Below are positions 14,147-24,575 of a stretch of 64,000 nucleotides of DNA, piece after piece. The stretch covers positions 1 to 64,000 of the IMG/VR virus record IMGVR_UViG_3300007519_000018, one strand, 5' to 3'. Within the stretch, counting starts at the first letter, position 1. Each line of letters begins with the position of its first letter. This DNA comes from a virus. A model generated the notes under the pieces. That model saw nothing but the letters and a program-made list of their open reading frames with translations, had not been told where the DNA came from and ran no database searches. The position numbers were made by a program, and so were the translations under genes.

Positions 14147-17100
14147 TTATCCTCTGGCTGCTTTGATCATTACTCTTGCTTCGATACCATCTATCGGCTG
14201 AGAGATATCAAGTACTGCGACCGTTCCGCGGTTATGGACAAGCACAACTTCGCCGTGATCGACGTAGTCGTATCCTAACATAGGGGCATAATAGCCAGCG
14301 TCGTGGGCGGACAATGACTGCATGTACCCCAGCGCATCCCACATTGGTTCGCGACGAGGGTCGTCTGGTTTCAACTTTGAATACTGATCAATCCATTGGT
14401 CATAAATTCTGCCCATATCTGACTGCTCAAGAAGTCCGGCAACTCCAAGACGAGTTTCTGCTTCTTTCAGACGTTTTGTTATTGCCGCCGCAGCGTTTGC
14501 TGGATCCTCATTTTTGAGAACATCGGTACCCTGCTCAGAGATGAGCGATTCGACCTCTCTGGCCAACTTTTTGTGATCGTTCTGGATGTCATTGAGGTCT
14601 TTGCTGTCGATTCCGTTGCCGTCAGGATCAACGAATCCGACCATTCCCGTACCGTAAGCACCCCAGTGGCTACTCTTTTCTGAAGCCCAGTATTCTCCCA
14701 CGCCGTAAGCACGAGCACCCTGACCCGGGATGAAACGATCGTCGTCCTCCTTGTAGGAGTTGATGTAGCCGAGGGCCTTACTGTTCTCACGGCCGACGCC
14801 ACGGTGGATGGGCGTCCATCCAGCATCAATCAATGTTTCGAATTCGTTCTCCGATAGAAGCACCGGCTTACCGTTCATTTCCCCGTTCTCCCAAAGATTC
14901 AGGAGAAGATCGTCAAACGTTTCCTTGTCGATTTCGCCTTTGTCTCGCCCGATGATCCGAGTCTGAACAAAGGCGAGGAAGTCAATGAAATTGTCATCGA
15001 CCTTCGGTTTTCCGCCTGCGTCACGGGCAAGTGGAGTTTTCTGACGTCGATCCTCGAACAGTTTGCGAATACTCTTCTCGGTACGCTCTCCACGCAACTT
15101 GCGTCGCGCCCTGCGGAGCAATCGCGCGAGCTTACGACGCGCCTTTTCGGTGGCAGCAATGTCGGACTGGGTGGCGGTACGACCGAGCAGAGAGTTCCGA
15201 CGCATACGTCGGTTTTGGCGGCGCTGTTCGCGATCTGCATCGGGTTGCATGATGCGGTCGGCGAAGTCCCTCCGACGTTTGCCGGCCTTCTTCGCTGCCC
15301 TTTCGGAAATTGCACCCCCTACGGCGCTGGCACTTGATGAACGCTCATCGTTATAGAAGGTCGATTCCTGACCGAGGCCCACCGATGCCGCTGTTGGGAC
15401 GTCCTTGTTTTCTTTGCGAGCGTCCGTCATCACCCGCTTCTGCGTCGTGTCGTGGAGATGCTCCAGCATTGAGTAGTCGCCACGTAAGCGCATCTCGGCA
15501 AGAGTCTTGATGTCGTCTAGCTGCTTCCGCTTACTGGCGTAAACTTCGGGTGTGATTTCACCGTCTCCAAGACTTGAGTCAAGTGCTGACTGCAAAGTTT
15601 CCAGTAGGTCATTTTCCGGTACAATTTGACGCATCTCGTCTGGCGTCATGCCGACTGTATATAGGCCGTCATCGAGCATGTTTTGACGAGCCCCATCGAG
15701 CGGGCCGTTTTTCGTGAGGTCGTAGAACAAGGCACCTTCTCGCGCCCTTGCTGCATCACGGACAGATGCTTTCTGAGCATCATTCAAGTTGCCCCAAACC
15801 TGACCGTCTCTGTCGTTGACCTTGGTTATACCAGCGACGCCTCCGCGTTTCTTCCGTGAGCGCATGCCGCCACCAAGGCCGCGTGTTGCAGTGACGTCCA
15901 TTTGTGCTGCTTGGCGGTCGGCCCTATCAATTCCTCTGTCGGGGGAAAAGCGGGGGGCCGCTTGGCGTGCTGAACGCATTCCATTTCCGGAGGGATCCTT
16001 TGGGGGTATCGAGTCGACCTTGCCGACCTTGCCGACACCACGATCCTTTCCGTTCTTCTTTGCGTTTCGTTCAAGATCGACGATTGCATCGCTGCCCCAG
16101 ATCCGTCTGATCCAACGTTCGACATCGTGTTTTAAGGGCTTTCTGGGATTCCAATGCGTTCCCCGAAATAAAATACCTACTCCGATTTTTTCCTCGAACT
16201 TTGGGCTATTCGGTCCGGGCCACGTGCTGGTCACGTCGGTCCCCTGCTTCTTGGTCCAGTCGTACAGGCGGTCGGGAACAATAATTACCGACCCATTTCC
16301 GCCCGCATCGTGCAGAACAAAACCATTGGCCTCAAGCATTTTGAAGAAATTTTGGTCACCGGCCTCGATGCGTTTGTGTTGCGGACGTTTCGCCTCGCCG
16401 TTGAGGCCGAAGTAAAGTTCAACCGTCCGCTTGTTTGAGGTGTCGGTAATTTTGGGTAATTTTTCACTACTGACATTCGATGGATTGCCACTCGTTGGGT
16501 TCTTCGGGCTCTTCGGCGCCTTCGGCTTCTTCGGCCCCCTCCTTGATTGCAACCCGCTGATACTGCTAGAGCGACGCTCAGTCAGCGTGTCGAGAGTGTC
16601 ATTCAGTATCTGAGAAAGACTAGAACGATCCGAATTAGACATGCCATCCAAAGGCCCATCGAGTTCGAGTTGGCGCAGGGCTGCCCGGAGGCGCCCCATG
16701 AACTCTGCGTTCGAACCGTAAACACCCTTTCCATCGAGGACCGTAGCGGCTTCCACGACGGCACTACTAATTCCGTTATTCATTTGCGCGTAGCCACCAA
16801 AATTAACGTCGACGCCATCGAGTAGTTCCCGTACTTCTTTTCCGGTTGCGCGCTCCTTGGAAGGGCGCATGCCCTTCGATTTCCTTATCGATTCGAGACC
16901 AAGAGAGTCTTCGACACCACCACCGAATTCGTAGGTGTTGCCGCTGGGGGTTTCAACGAAAAGCGAATGGTGACCGCCACCGTAGTCGCCGCGGTTACCC
17001 CAACTTGCCTCTCGAAAATATTCGTATCTTGCACCTTTGAGAGGCCCCTTTGTGATGCGTCCACGAACGGTTTCGTCTTCTCCGGGTAGTTGTGCGTCCC

Positions 17101-19048
17101 AGCCGGTGCGGCGACGGGCTGGTGTGTAATTGTTTGCGTTCTGCAAAATTTCGCCGGGGAATTCGCCGTAGAACTCTCGCACGTTTTCGAGAACTTCGTC
17201 GAAAACCATTTCCGTTTCATCGGGGTCAAACCCGTCGCGCTCAGCCGTACGCCGCATGTAGTCGACGTTACGGTTGTGTGGGAAGATGTTGTCTGACTCA
17301 CGTTGCTGCGTTGACCGTCTTCCTCGTAGGTCGCGTTGGAGTGCTCGCTGGCGACGAAGTTCGTCGGCGACAACCATTCCGTCGCGATAGTCGCCATCAA
17401 AATTATTGTCAACCCACTTTTCCCACTTTTGTGGAAACCATTGGTTTTCTATTTCGGTGGACGGGTCGATGCCGAGTTCGTCTCTAAGTTCTGCGAGGCG
17501 TTCATCCGTGGCGCTAATGTACGCGTCCATCTCTTCGGGGGCTATGTCGTCAAGTGTGCGACGGCTACGAAGACCCGAGTACAGCTGGGCAATTTGGTCG
17601 TCGTCGAATCCAAGTTCGCGGAGACGCTCCTCGCGTCGATCCGCCATCCGCTTTATCCGTTCGGGGTCCTCAGGGATGATGTTGCCCTTAGAGTCTCGCT
17701 TGACTTGCCCGTCTGAGCGGGATAGGCGCTGTGAGCGCATACCGCCCGCCAGCAGCGGTTGCTCCCTGACCCACCGCTCCAACTCCGCGCCTGTCAGCAG
17801 CGGCCTATTTGGGTCCCTTGCCTCATCCGCTTCCATTTCCGCTAGCGATCGTCGAATTCCGGCGGCGGCGGCGGCGGCGAGCTTCTCGATCTCGTCGAAC
17901 GGGAGGTCACCGGGGAGGTTGTCCCCGTACTTCTCGGGGAGTCCGAGATTTGTCGGGTCGTCCCTGCGCCTCCGCGCCGTCTCCGCTCTCACCCCGGCGC
18001 CTCTGCGGGCCTCTTGTTCGGCTGTCAGACCGAGGCTGCCGATTTTACCATCATCCCGTTGGCGCCGTTCGGAGCGACGGCCCTGAATCGATGAGCCATC
18101 AATGCGGCGAACCAAACTCGACTGATCCCCAAGCAGCTCCCGCAAGCGGTTCTCGTCGAGGGCCGCGGCCGGATTCCCGGCACGACGCTCCTTTTCGATT
18201 TCCATTGAATCGCCGTCAACAAGGGCGGAGACCCGTCGAGCCATATTCTTTGGGACAGTGAACCGTGGGATGATTGGACGTTCCATTCCGGGCACGCCCT
18301 CAAATACGATCCCGTCACTGTCCCCATCGACCCGTCCGGTGATGTCAACGAAAGACATTCCTCGCGGTGCGGAACGAAGACCGCCTCCAACTTTTGGTCC
18401 AAGCGCTTTGACCTCTGGTTCGAATGGGCTCAGGCTGTATCCGCCGTGATTTAGGAGGGACTCAGATTTTGCTTTGAGTACTTCCTTGACTGTGCGGCGA
18501 AGAATCCCTGTTCCGTTCGCCATATTGGAAAGATCGCTACCTAGGTGCGGGTTATTGTCCCTCGACTTGAATCGCATTCCCTTGGTCTCGATTCCGAGAC
18601 CATCAACCCGAACCTTGGCCATAACCGACGAACGTGCGGTTTCGTTGAGCAGCGAGCGGACCTTGAATTCGACTGCGGTTTGGAAATGCTCGTCAGGGAA
18701 GAACGAGAGAGGGACGCCCGACATGTCGAGAATTTTGGTGTTCGCCCGAGTTTTAAATGAAGCCACGTGGACCATGTCATCTCGGTTTGGGAGCCTGACA
18801 TCGAGATTCCCATCGATCATTTCGGCAAGAAGAGGCTCTTCCGACGCCGACAAGCCTCGGAAGGCGCCGACTTCGATCCCGTATGGGAGTTCGTCTTCGA
18901 TGCTTTTTGTTTGGATGTCGTTATACGCTTCCGCCCATGCTTCGCCTTTCGCCGAAAGGCCATAACAGGTTTCAGCAACTTCATCTCGAACGACTAAGCC
19001 AAACAGCTTTCCCGAAATTTTGTCTTTTACGATTGCGTACTGTTTCAC
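14147..19048 (-). CDS. giant modular head-operon protein with ADP-ribosyltransferase-like C-terminus
   Basis: A 1633-residue protein starting with GTG in a GTGA overlap. An N-terminal globular part (about 1-210) is followed by KALGPKVGGGLRS and the shared calcium-loop-like element RVDGDSDGIVFEG plus ERP (about 235-255). A long Arg/Asp-rich, probably disordered region contains six G-[LM]-[RQ]-S boxes. Near the C-terminus (about 1405-1455) GWTPIHRGVGR, then FIPGQGARAYGVGEYWAS and WGAYGTGMVGF resemble phage ADP-ribosyltransferase domains (Arg, then the YG-G-Y-S strand). The conserved Glu was not confirmed. T4 packages an ADP-ribosyltransferase (Alt) in its head, which is the model for my inference that this is an injected effector. 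Exact activity and target are unknown. Confidence 0.6.
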   Translation of the reverse strand: MKQYAIVKDKISGKLFGLVVRDEVAETCYGLSAKGEAWAEAYNDIQTKSIEDELPYGIEVGAFRGLSASEEPLLAEMIDGNLDVRLPNRDDMVHVASFKTRANTKILDMSGVPLSFFPDEHFQTAVEFKVRSLLNETARSSVMAKVRVDGLGIETKGMRFKSRDNNPHLGSDLSNMANGTGILRRTVKEVLKAKSESLLNHGGYSLSPFEPEVKALGPKVGGGLRSAPRGMSFVDITGRVDGDSDGIVFEGVPGMERPIIPRFTVPKNMARRVSALVDGDSMEIEKERRAGNPAAALDENRLRELLGDQSSLVRRIDGSSIQGRRSERRQRDDGKIGSLGLTAEQEARRGAGVRAETARRRRDDPTNLGLPEKYGDNLPGDLPFDEIEKLAAAAAAGIRRSLAEMEADEARDPNRPLLTGAELERWVREQPLLAGGMRSQRLSRSDGQVKRDSKGNIIPEDPERIKRMADRREERLRELGFDDDQIAQLYSGLRSRRTLDDIAPEEMDAYISATDERLAELRDELGIDPSTEIENQWFPQKWEKWVDNNFDGDYRDGMVVADELRRQRALQRDLRGRRSTQQRESDNIFPHNRNVDYMRRTAERDGFDPDETEMVFDEVLENVREFYGEFPGEILQNANNYTPARRRTGWDAQLPGEDETVRGRITKGPLKGARYEYFREASWGNRGDYGGGHHSLFVETPSGNTYEFGGGVEDSLGLESIRKSKGMRPSKERATGKEVRELLDGVDVNFGGYAQMNNGISSAVVEAATVLDGKGVYGSNAEFMGRLRAALRQLELDGPLDGMSNSDRSSLSQILNDTLDTLTERRSSSISGLQSRRGPKKPKAPKSPKNPTSGNPSNVSSEKLPKITDTSNKRTVELYFGLNGEAKRPQHKRIEAGDQNFFKMLEANGFVLHDAGGNGSVIIVPDRLYDWTKKQGTDVTSTWPGPNSPKFEEKIGVGILFRGTHWNPRKPLKHDVERWIRRIWGSDAIVDLERNAKKNGKDRGVGKVGKVDSIPPKDPSGNGMRSARQAAPRFSPDRGIDRADRQAAQMDVTATRGLGGGMRSRKKRGGVAGITKVNDRDGQVWGNLNDAQKASVRDAARAREGALFYDLTKNGPLDGARQNMLDDGLYTVGMTPDEMRQIVPENDLLETLQSALDSSLGDGEITPEVYASKRKQLDDIKTLAEMRLRGDYSMLEHLHDTTQKRVMTDARKENKDVPTAASVGLGQESTFYNDERSSSASAVGGAISERAAKKAGKRRRDFADRIMQPDADREQRRQNRRMRRNSLLGRTATQSDIAATEKARRKLARLLRRARRKLRGERTEKSIRKLFEDRRQKTPLARDAGGKPKVDDNFIDFLAFVQTRIIGRDKGEIDKETFDDLLLNLWENGEMNGKPVLLSENEFETLIDAGWTPIHRGVGRENSKALGYINSYKEDDDRFIPGQGARAYGVGEYWASEKSSHWGAYGTGMVGFVDPDGNGIDSKDLNDIQNDHKKLAREVESLISEQGTDVLKNEDPANAAAAITKRLKEAETRLGVAGLLEQSDMGRIYDQWIDQYSKLKPDDPRREPMWDALGYMQSLSAHDAGYYAPMLGYDYVDHGEVVLVHNRGTVAVLDISQPIDGIEARVMIKAARG

Positions 19049-21003
19049 TTTTTACCTCCAAGCGCGATTACAATTTGTTCACGCTGGTTTTGAAGAATAT
19101 CGATTCTATTTTCTACAATAGTCGAAACAATATTCAGGTGGGTTTTCTCGGCGGTACTCAACGACCCATCCGAATAGAGCCGATTCCGGTATCGCGTGAA
19201 ACTAAACTTTCGCGCTTTTTCCAAAAGTTGAAATACTTGCTGCTGCATCTGACGTTTTTGCGACTCCTTCAACTCTCTATAATACTTGCTGTACACGCCT
19301 TCAATATTGACCGATTGAAACTTTCGTATGCGGGCTTTTGTTCTCTCGCTGATTTTGATTTCATCCAAATCGTAAAGTTCCGACTGAGCAAACAGTGGAA
19401 CAGCAGTAGCCGTGTCGCCCTTTTTGAGAATGGCGATCGAATTTAGTTTCCGATTGGTAACGTCAGAAAGTAGGTCTGCGACCAGAAGTGCTGCCACTTG
19501 GTTCGTGTCAATGTCAGAAAGCGCAATATCTGTTGTCAGTTTGGAGCCATCTACGACCGACTCTGGCGACTCGATCAACAGATTTTTCTTTGCCCCAGTG
19601 CCGGTAATCCCGTAGTCGGGTGTATCGATGCCCAAAAACTTCTGCACTTCAGCGGAAAACCCGTGATTAATATGATCGTTGGGACGTGTCGACTTGCGAA
19701 GAGCGTAAGACTTTCCTGATGTCGAGGTGTACAGATTCCCTTCTCTCTTGAAGATATTTGCTTCGCGAAGTGCTGCCTGCAGGATCGACGGACTGATTTG
19801 CGAAAGAGGCCCACCTTTTTTGATGATTGCAGCAGCTTGGCTTACATCTGTCACATCGTCCGTCGGCGAAGCAGGCTTCTTGGAGGCAGCCGTCTTTGGC
19901 TTTTTTGCTTTCTTGAACATGTCCCCGATAGTTTTACCTGTGGGGAGTTTCTCCGTGTAGGACATCCCGTCGCCGGTTTCTTCAACTAGGTATTTTAGTC
20001 GCGCTGCCGGGTCTGAACTGTTGTCTGTTTTGATTGCCTTGTTTACTGTTCGACCAAGTTTTCGACGTTCACCAACAGTAAGTTTTCGAACCTTTTTGAT
20101 TTCGACGACCCCACCGTTGTTCAGGACATACGTCACGTTGGTTACACCAGTATTCGACATCAGGCCAAGTTCTTCCCCACCGAAATTGTCGACCGACTGC
20201 AACCGCATGACATAGGTTGCATCCTCCATGTCACGGTTGTCTGGAATTGTTCGTAGAACCGCGCTACTCACAACTGGTTCCAGAACGAAACTGTCTCGTC
20301 GGACAAGGCGAACAGCGTCTCCATCAACTTTGCTCATCCCTTTGATGATTTCGCCAACCGCCTTATCGCGGGCGACCGCATTCGTTTTTGGCGAGACCCG
20401 AGGAATTTGTGGACGTCGAACCGTCGTTACATTGCCCACGCCCGGGGAGCCAGTGATTGGATCGCCCTCAACGGTGTCGACTTGCATAGCACGCGGACCC
20501 CTGAGCGCCCTGCGAATGGCGGAAATTGCCCGACCGAGCGGTCCGGGAAGACCGAACAGTTTTGCTCCACACGTCGACAAACGGTTATCGGTGAAACGGC
20601 CACCATACTGGTATCCCTCTGGACATCTGCTTGTTCCGTTGCCGGGAGACCTGCGCCGTCTCCCACCCCCGCCGCCGGGAGTAAGTGCCCGCGCGATTCC
20701 GGAGCGAATGGGGCTCCTGTAGGGGGAAATGTTTCCCGGAAGGATTGCTGATCCGACCGACTGGGCGGCCTGTCCGGCCCGGCTACTTGACCCGATGAGC
20801 CCAACGCGCTTTACTCGGTAGTTGCCATTGCGGACCGAAAGACCCTTGTACTCGATGACTTCTTCTAGTCGGGCGCCGACTCCACGCAGATACGGCGTGT
20901 TGACTTTCGTGTTCAGATCGACCAGTATCACCCTTTTCACGCTGATGGCTGGACACGCCTCGCATCCTGTTTCTTTGTCGTACAAGAATGACTCAACCAT
21001 CAT
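19045..21003 (-). CDS. modular head-operon protein with Cys module and possible kinase-like region
   Basis: A 652-residue protein. Start at ATG 21003, overlapping the upstream stop as ATGA. Near residue 120 it has a Gly/Arg-rich linker, then SRCPEGYQYGGRFTDN and CGAKLFG. This cysteine element is shared with the 1680-residue protein (FRCPPGTPAANQFTDE...NCF) and is followed by AISAIRRALRG. In the C-terminal half, SYALRKSTRPNDHINHGFSA, KNLLIESPE, LLVADLLSDVTNRKLNSI and VPLFAQSELYD follow each other in an order reminiscent of HipA- or PI3K-like kinase folds found near phage heads. The catalytic residues are not clear, so that call is weak. It probably belongs to the same virion-associated family as its neighbours. 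Confidence 0.5.
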   Translation of the reverse strand: MMVESFLYDKETGCEACPAISVKRVILVDLNTKVNTPYLRGVGARLEEVIEYKGLSVRNGNYRVKRVGLIGSSSRAGQAAQSVGSAILPGNISPYRSPIRSGIARALTPGGGGGRRRRSPGNGTSRCPEGYQYGGRFTDNRLSTCGAKLFGLPGPLGRAISAIRRALRGPRAMQVDTVEGDPITGSPGVGNVTTVRRPQIPRVSPKTNAVARDKAVGEIIKGMSKVDGDAVRLVRRDSFVLEPVVSSAVLRTIPDNRDMEDATYVMRLQSVDNFGGEELGLMSNTGVTNVTYVLNNGGVVEIKKVRKLTVGERRKLGRTVNKAIKTDNSSDPAARLKYLVEETGDGMSYTEKLPTGKTIGDMFKKAKKPKTAASKKPASPTDDVTDVSQAAAIIKKGGPLSQISPSILQAALREANIFKREGNLYTSTSGKSYALRKSTRPNDHINHGFSAEVQKFLGIDTPDYGITGTGAKKNLLIESPESVVDGSKLTTDIALSDIDTNQVAALLVADLLSDVTNRKLNSIAILKKGDTATAVPLFAQSELYDLDEIKISERTKARIRKFQSVNIEGVYSKYYRELKESQKRQMQQQVFQLLEKARKFSFTRYRNRLYSDGSLSTAEKTHLNIVSTIVENRIDILQNQREQIVIALGGKK

Positions 21004-21650
21004 GCGCACTCTCTGCAGTCGTCGTCTCGCGTGAACTCGTTTACGAGTTTTGTTCCATCAGACATCTCGACCTCAAGTTCCCAGTTATCGTAATCGCGGA
21101 GATAGTTGGCAAAGGTTGGCTCCATTGCGACAAAGTCGGTTAGCACAGAAAATGCATGCTTGTAATCCATTTCGGTTACGACAGGTGGAATACCGTCGTC
21201 GAATCCAAGGCTTTTCATTTCTTGAAAATCGCTAAAGAAGACATCATCGCTGTCTTCCCAGTATCCTTCGAGAGACTTCTTGCCCTTTTTGAACCGTTTC
21301 TTCATCCTGCGATTGAAGTCGCCGTCGCTCCAATTCTTCAGTTTCTTGAGTTTCCCTTTACAGTTCTTCATGGTTGGATGGTGGCAGCCTTCATTCGGCC
21401 ACAAACCAGTAGTTTCATGATGAAGCCAAGCGCATATTCTGCTCAACGGATACAACTCCGGATGGTTCTTCAGGATTACCCTGCAGCGCGTGAAGCCTCC
21501 CGGCTTCCTCATGATTGGGCGCCAGTAGCGAAGAAGTCGCTCTAGGTTGCCGCGTCTTGGTCCACGTCCGCGAAGGACGTCGCCAGTGATACGCTCCTGA
21601 GGGAGGTCCAAAAGTATATCTTGAATTGCTTTGATCTCTAGATCAATCAT
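21000..21650 (-). CDS. His/Cys-containing protein of unknown function
   Basis: A 216-residue protein. The core GGFTRCRVILKNHPEL, ICAWLHHETTGLWPNEG and CHHPTMKNCKG carries a cluster of His and Cys suggestive of a metal site. I remember similar CxxxHHxxTGxWP segments from actinophage head-gene regions but cannot assign a role. A Lys-rich stretch follows (RRMKKRFKKGKKS) and the C-terminus ends DDDCRECA. Coupled by overlap to the modular protein downstream. Confidence 0.6.
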   Translation of the reverse strand: MIDLEIKAIQDILLDLPQERITGDVLRGRGPRRGNLERLLRYWRPIMRKPGGFTRCRVILKNHPELYPLSRICAWLHHETTGLWPNEGCHHPTMKNCKGKLKKLKNWSDGDFNRRMKKRFKKGKKSLEGYWEDSDDVFFSDFQEMKSLGFDDGIPPVVTEMDYKHAFSVLTDFVAMEPTFANYLRDYDNWELEVEMSDGTKLVNEFTRDDDCRECA

Positions 21651-21667
21651 GATACCTACAGTTTAGT

Positions 21668-22069
21668 TTATTCAGTGCCTTCTTCGGCGTTGGAACCCGA
21701 AGTCAACCGCTTGTGCCGCTCTTGTGATGCAATGCGTTCTTCGAGGGATCGAGTTGCTATAAGTTTTTTTGGGCGCTGCGATTTAGGTACATTTAGAAAA
21801 CCGTACCTGAAACTGTTCCAAATCTGCTCATCTGTCTCGTCCCTGAATAGATTGGTATGAGAAGTGTAAGAAATGTTGTAATCGTTATACATTTCTCGAA
21901 TCAGAGTTATACGTTTTTCTGTATGCGGATCGCTACCAAACTCAATTTTGCGGAAAGCACCAATAATTTGGTCGCGCGACAAAACCTTTTCGGCCTGCGA
22001 TCGGGTCACGCCAAGCACTTTTTCCACTTTCTCGTTCCAGTCAATTAACCACTTTGGTTCTGAACCCAT
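21668..22069 (-). CDS. protein of unknown function in the giant-gene block
   Basis: A 133-residue protein starting MGSEPKWLIDWNEKVEKVLG. It is charged and mostly helical by eye. GAGGA is placed well before the ATG. It sits between the HEMTH metalloprotease-like protein and a His/Cys protein. No family recognised. Confidence 0.6.
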   Translation of the reverse strand: MGSEPKWLIDWNEKVEKVLGVTRSQAEKVLSRDQIIGAFRKIEFGSDPHTEKRITLIREMYNDYNISYTSHTNLFRDETDEQIWNSFRYGFLNVPKSQRPKKLIATRSLEERIASQERHKRLTSGSNAEEGTE

Positions 22070-22076
22070 AAAATCC

Positions 22077-24575
22077 TCAATTAATCCTCATGTCGGCGTC
22101 CGGGAAAAGCCACTTCTGTACCTTCGCTACCACCGCCAGCTCTTCGTCGTTCAGGCCGCGGGTGCTATCTCCCCACTTAATAAATATTTCGTTGCCAAGA
22201 GCGTTCGCTGCCCCAAGTTCAGCAAACAACTCCATGTCATGAAAGTCAAACAATATATCCGCGTCGCGGGCTATGTGCGCAGCCATATAGCTGGCCCATG
22301 GACCTTGTGATCCAAGTTTTGCGATCATTCGAACGAGTTCCCGCTCCCGTTCTGTCAGGTCATCGAAACGTTTTGTCCCAGCAAAGAATTGTTCGAGCAA
22401 TGCGCGTAGCGCTGCTAGGTCGCCTATGCTCATCTTTCCCTGTAGATCACTTAGGATGATCGCCAGATCGTCGTACGCCGCTTTGGTAAGAGCTTCTCGA
22501 ACGTTGATCGAACCGAGGCTGGAATCCAGAAGTTGCCGAACCGTAATGGCACCATCTGTTCCGGGTACCCGAAGTGGCCTAACGGTGTCAACTTCTCCCC
22601 GCTGTTTGGCCATGTCGCCGAGTCGTATCATTGCTTCGACGATTGGCTTTACATCCTCAGCGGTAACAGCTGGCGTATCCTTGGTTTTGGGCAGGCCATG
22701 TTCGAGCATCAACGCCAAGTCGGGCACGGGGATTGGGGTCCCGTCCGAGAGTTTTAGGATTGGTGCAACGACCCTGCCATTCCATGGCGTCTTACTCATG
22801 TAAGACATTGGGGTTGAAAATAACTCGCTATTTTGACCCACCAGTTTAGCGAAAAACATTTGGTGGATTTGATCCCACGCGATTGGATCGCCAGCCTTCC
22901 ACGAGTGGCCAGTTGGGTTGGGGAAAACCCGACGACCCAGTGCGTTAAAAAAGTCTGCGATCCCCTGCGACGCTCCAATTTTCTGACCGCTCCCATCGGC
23001 TTTCGCGATCGGATTGTTCCAGAGGCCATCGAGGCGGGGATTCTCGGAGTCCATCCCGGCCAACAAATGCTGCATAACGGCGTAATCCCCATACTTTCGC
23101 ACCAATATTTGTTCTCTGAGCGCCCGTTTTACTTCCGTGTCCGACATCGATTTTTCGATATGTTCTTTTACTCTGTTGTGTACGTCTAGAACGGTTAGTC
23201 CTTCATCTCGATCGAAGCCCGCAGCAGAAAGAGCGTCATCCATCGACATTGTCATGTGGGCAACGTGCGTCATTTCATGACTGGTGATAGCGCGTTGAGC
23301 CATAGCCCGGGCCTCCTGCCATGCTTGCACCGATTCAGCGTCGCCGAAGTCGCCGGGAGTGTCTTCCAGCATGGTGAAAAACATTTTGTTTACTTCCAAC
23401 TGGAAATTGCCGAAATCATCCAAATTCCCGCGTTTGTCGTAACTCGTCTCCTCTTGATATTTTACCTTAAACATCATCGATGGTGTGTCATCGGGTCCGA
23501 CCGGGACGAAGTCGAAGCCATTGGTGAATTTCGCGAGCCTCTGCCTTCCCTTATACTCGATCGATCCATCGGCGGTATTGAATCCGGGCTGATTTAGACT
23601 ATAAGCGGAAATGTCGAATCTCATGTCGTTGAGTCGCTGGTTCCAACTCAATGCCAACATGAAGCCCATCGCGTGCTCGTAATGCGCTGGAAGAAGCTCA
23701 TTATTGGCTAACTTGTCAGCAAAATAGTCTGCTTTTGAAACTCCGCTAATAAAGTTTGGGTGCGCTTGGTTCATCGCTGAACGAAGGTCTCCGTACGTTT
23801 TGATTGGTTTTCCGCCATGGAACATGTCGAGAACGCGCTTCGTATCCTTCTCGTAAATGTTACTGTAATGCTCCTTTGATCGCTGCACCCAACGGTCACT
23901 CGGAGTACTAGGCAGATAATTCCGAATAGAGGCCATTCCGGTTACTTGCCGTGCCTCAATACGGTTTTGTGCCCGCCGAAACTTTTTTGCTCGCCTCACC
24001 TGACGAGAGGAAACGTCCGCAACCGCACCCGAAACGCGTCGAGCAAACTGTGTTCCCTCCTGCACGAAACCGTCACCGTCCGCATCTCCCGAATCGGGAT
24101 CGAACGTTGCCCCACGAACGAAACCGCGAACGGCGCCCGTCGCCCGATCACCAATGCGCCCTGCTCCGCGCCTAAGCGCCCGACCGAGGGCTTTCTCGTG
24201 ATTGCCGCTGGACATCAGCGACTTCAACTCGCTCGCGCGCACTTCCTTTTCTTCGATGATCTCTTCTGCCGATTTCGAGTTTGTCTTGGGAAACTTTAAA
24301 ATGGTTTCAGTTCCAGCCAGCATGCTGTCGGGGATTGGCTGCACTCGGCTTTCGATGATGTTCCGCCAACGATCATTAGGGGAATCGACACCAGACCACA
24401 GGAATTCGTGAAAATCTGACGTCAAGATGCGCTTTACCGGCTTGTGCGCGATGAAGGATAAAAAATTTACGTTATGGGTTTTCCGTTCCTTGTCGACGAG
24501 CACACCATCTGACTCTCCATCGATAACAAAATAAAGTGTTCCTACACTGGTTCTACCTACGGGGATCGCTTTCAT
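22077..24575 (-). CDS. modular head-operon protein with HExxH metalloprotease-like domain
   Basis: An 832-residue protein. The N-terminal part (1-125) is unique; then comes EKALGRALRRGAGR and the shared element DADGDGFVQEGTQFAR (about 158-173), a variant of the calcium-loop-like module. A central domain contains ITSHEMTHVAHM (HExxH at about residues 432-436), the zinc site of gluzincin/metzincin-type peptidases. The third ligand is not identified. A downstream HDMELFAELGAANALG segment could supply one. It overlaps the preceding giant gene's stop by ATGA. Possible jobs are maturation of head proteins, peptidoglycan entry, or action inside the host. Confidence 0.6.
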   Translation of the reverse strand: MKAIPVGRTSVGTLYFVIDGESDGVLVDKERKTHNVNFLSFIAHKPVKRILTSDFHEFLWSGVDSPNDRWRNIIESRVQPIPDSMLAGTETILKFPKTNSKSAEEIIEEKEVRASELKSLMSSGNHEKALGRALRRGAGRIGDRATGAVRGFVRGATFDPDSGDADGDGFVQEGTQFARRVSGAVADVSSRQVRRAKKFRRAQNRIEARQVTGMASIRNYLPSTPSDRWVQRSKEHYSNIYEKDTKRVLDMFHGGKPIKTYGDLRSAMNQAHPNFISGVSKADYFADKLANNELLPAHYEHAMGFMLALSWNQRLNDMRFDISAYSLNQPGFNTADGSIEYKGRQRLAKFTNGFDFVPVGPDDTPSMMFKVKYQEETSYDKRGNLDDFGNFQLEVNKMFFTMLEDTPGDFGDAESVQAWQEARAMAQRAITSHEMTHVAHMTMSMDDALSAAGFDRDEGLTVLDVHNRVKEHIEKSMSDTEVKRALREQILVRKYGDYAVMQHLLAGMDSENPRLDGLWNNPIAKADGSGQKIGASQGIADFFNALGRRVFPNPTGHSWKAGDPIAWDQIHQMFFAKLVGQNSELFSTPMSYMSKTPWNGRVVAPILKLSDGTPIPVPDLALMLEHGLPKTKDTPAVTAEDVKPIVEAMIRLGDMAKQRGEVDTVRPLRVPGTDGAITVRQLLDSSLGSINVREALTKAAYDDLAIILSDLQGKMSIGDLAALRALLEQFFAGTKRFDDLTERERELVRMIAKLGSQGPWASYMAAHIARDADILFDFHDMELFAELGAANALGNEIFIKWGDSTRGLNDEELAVVAKVQKWLFPDADMRIN

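Noticed and set aside
17406-18086. 226-codon plus-strand open frame, and similar ones at 24666-25307, 25320-26042 and 37165-37902
   Set aside because: Antisense to giant proteins or portal, with no ribosome sites and no family resemblance.
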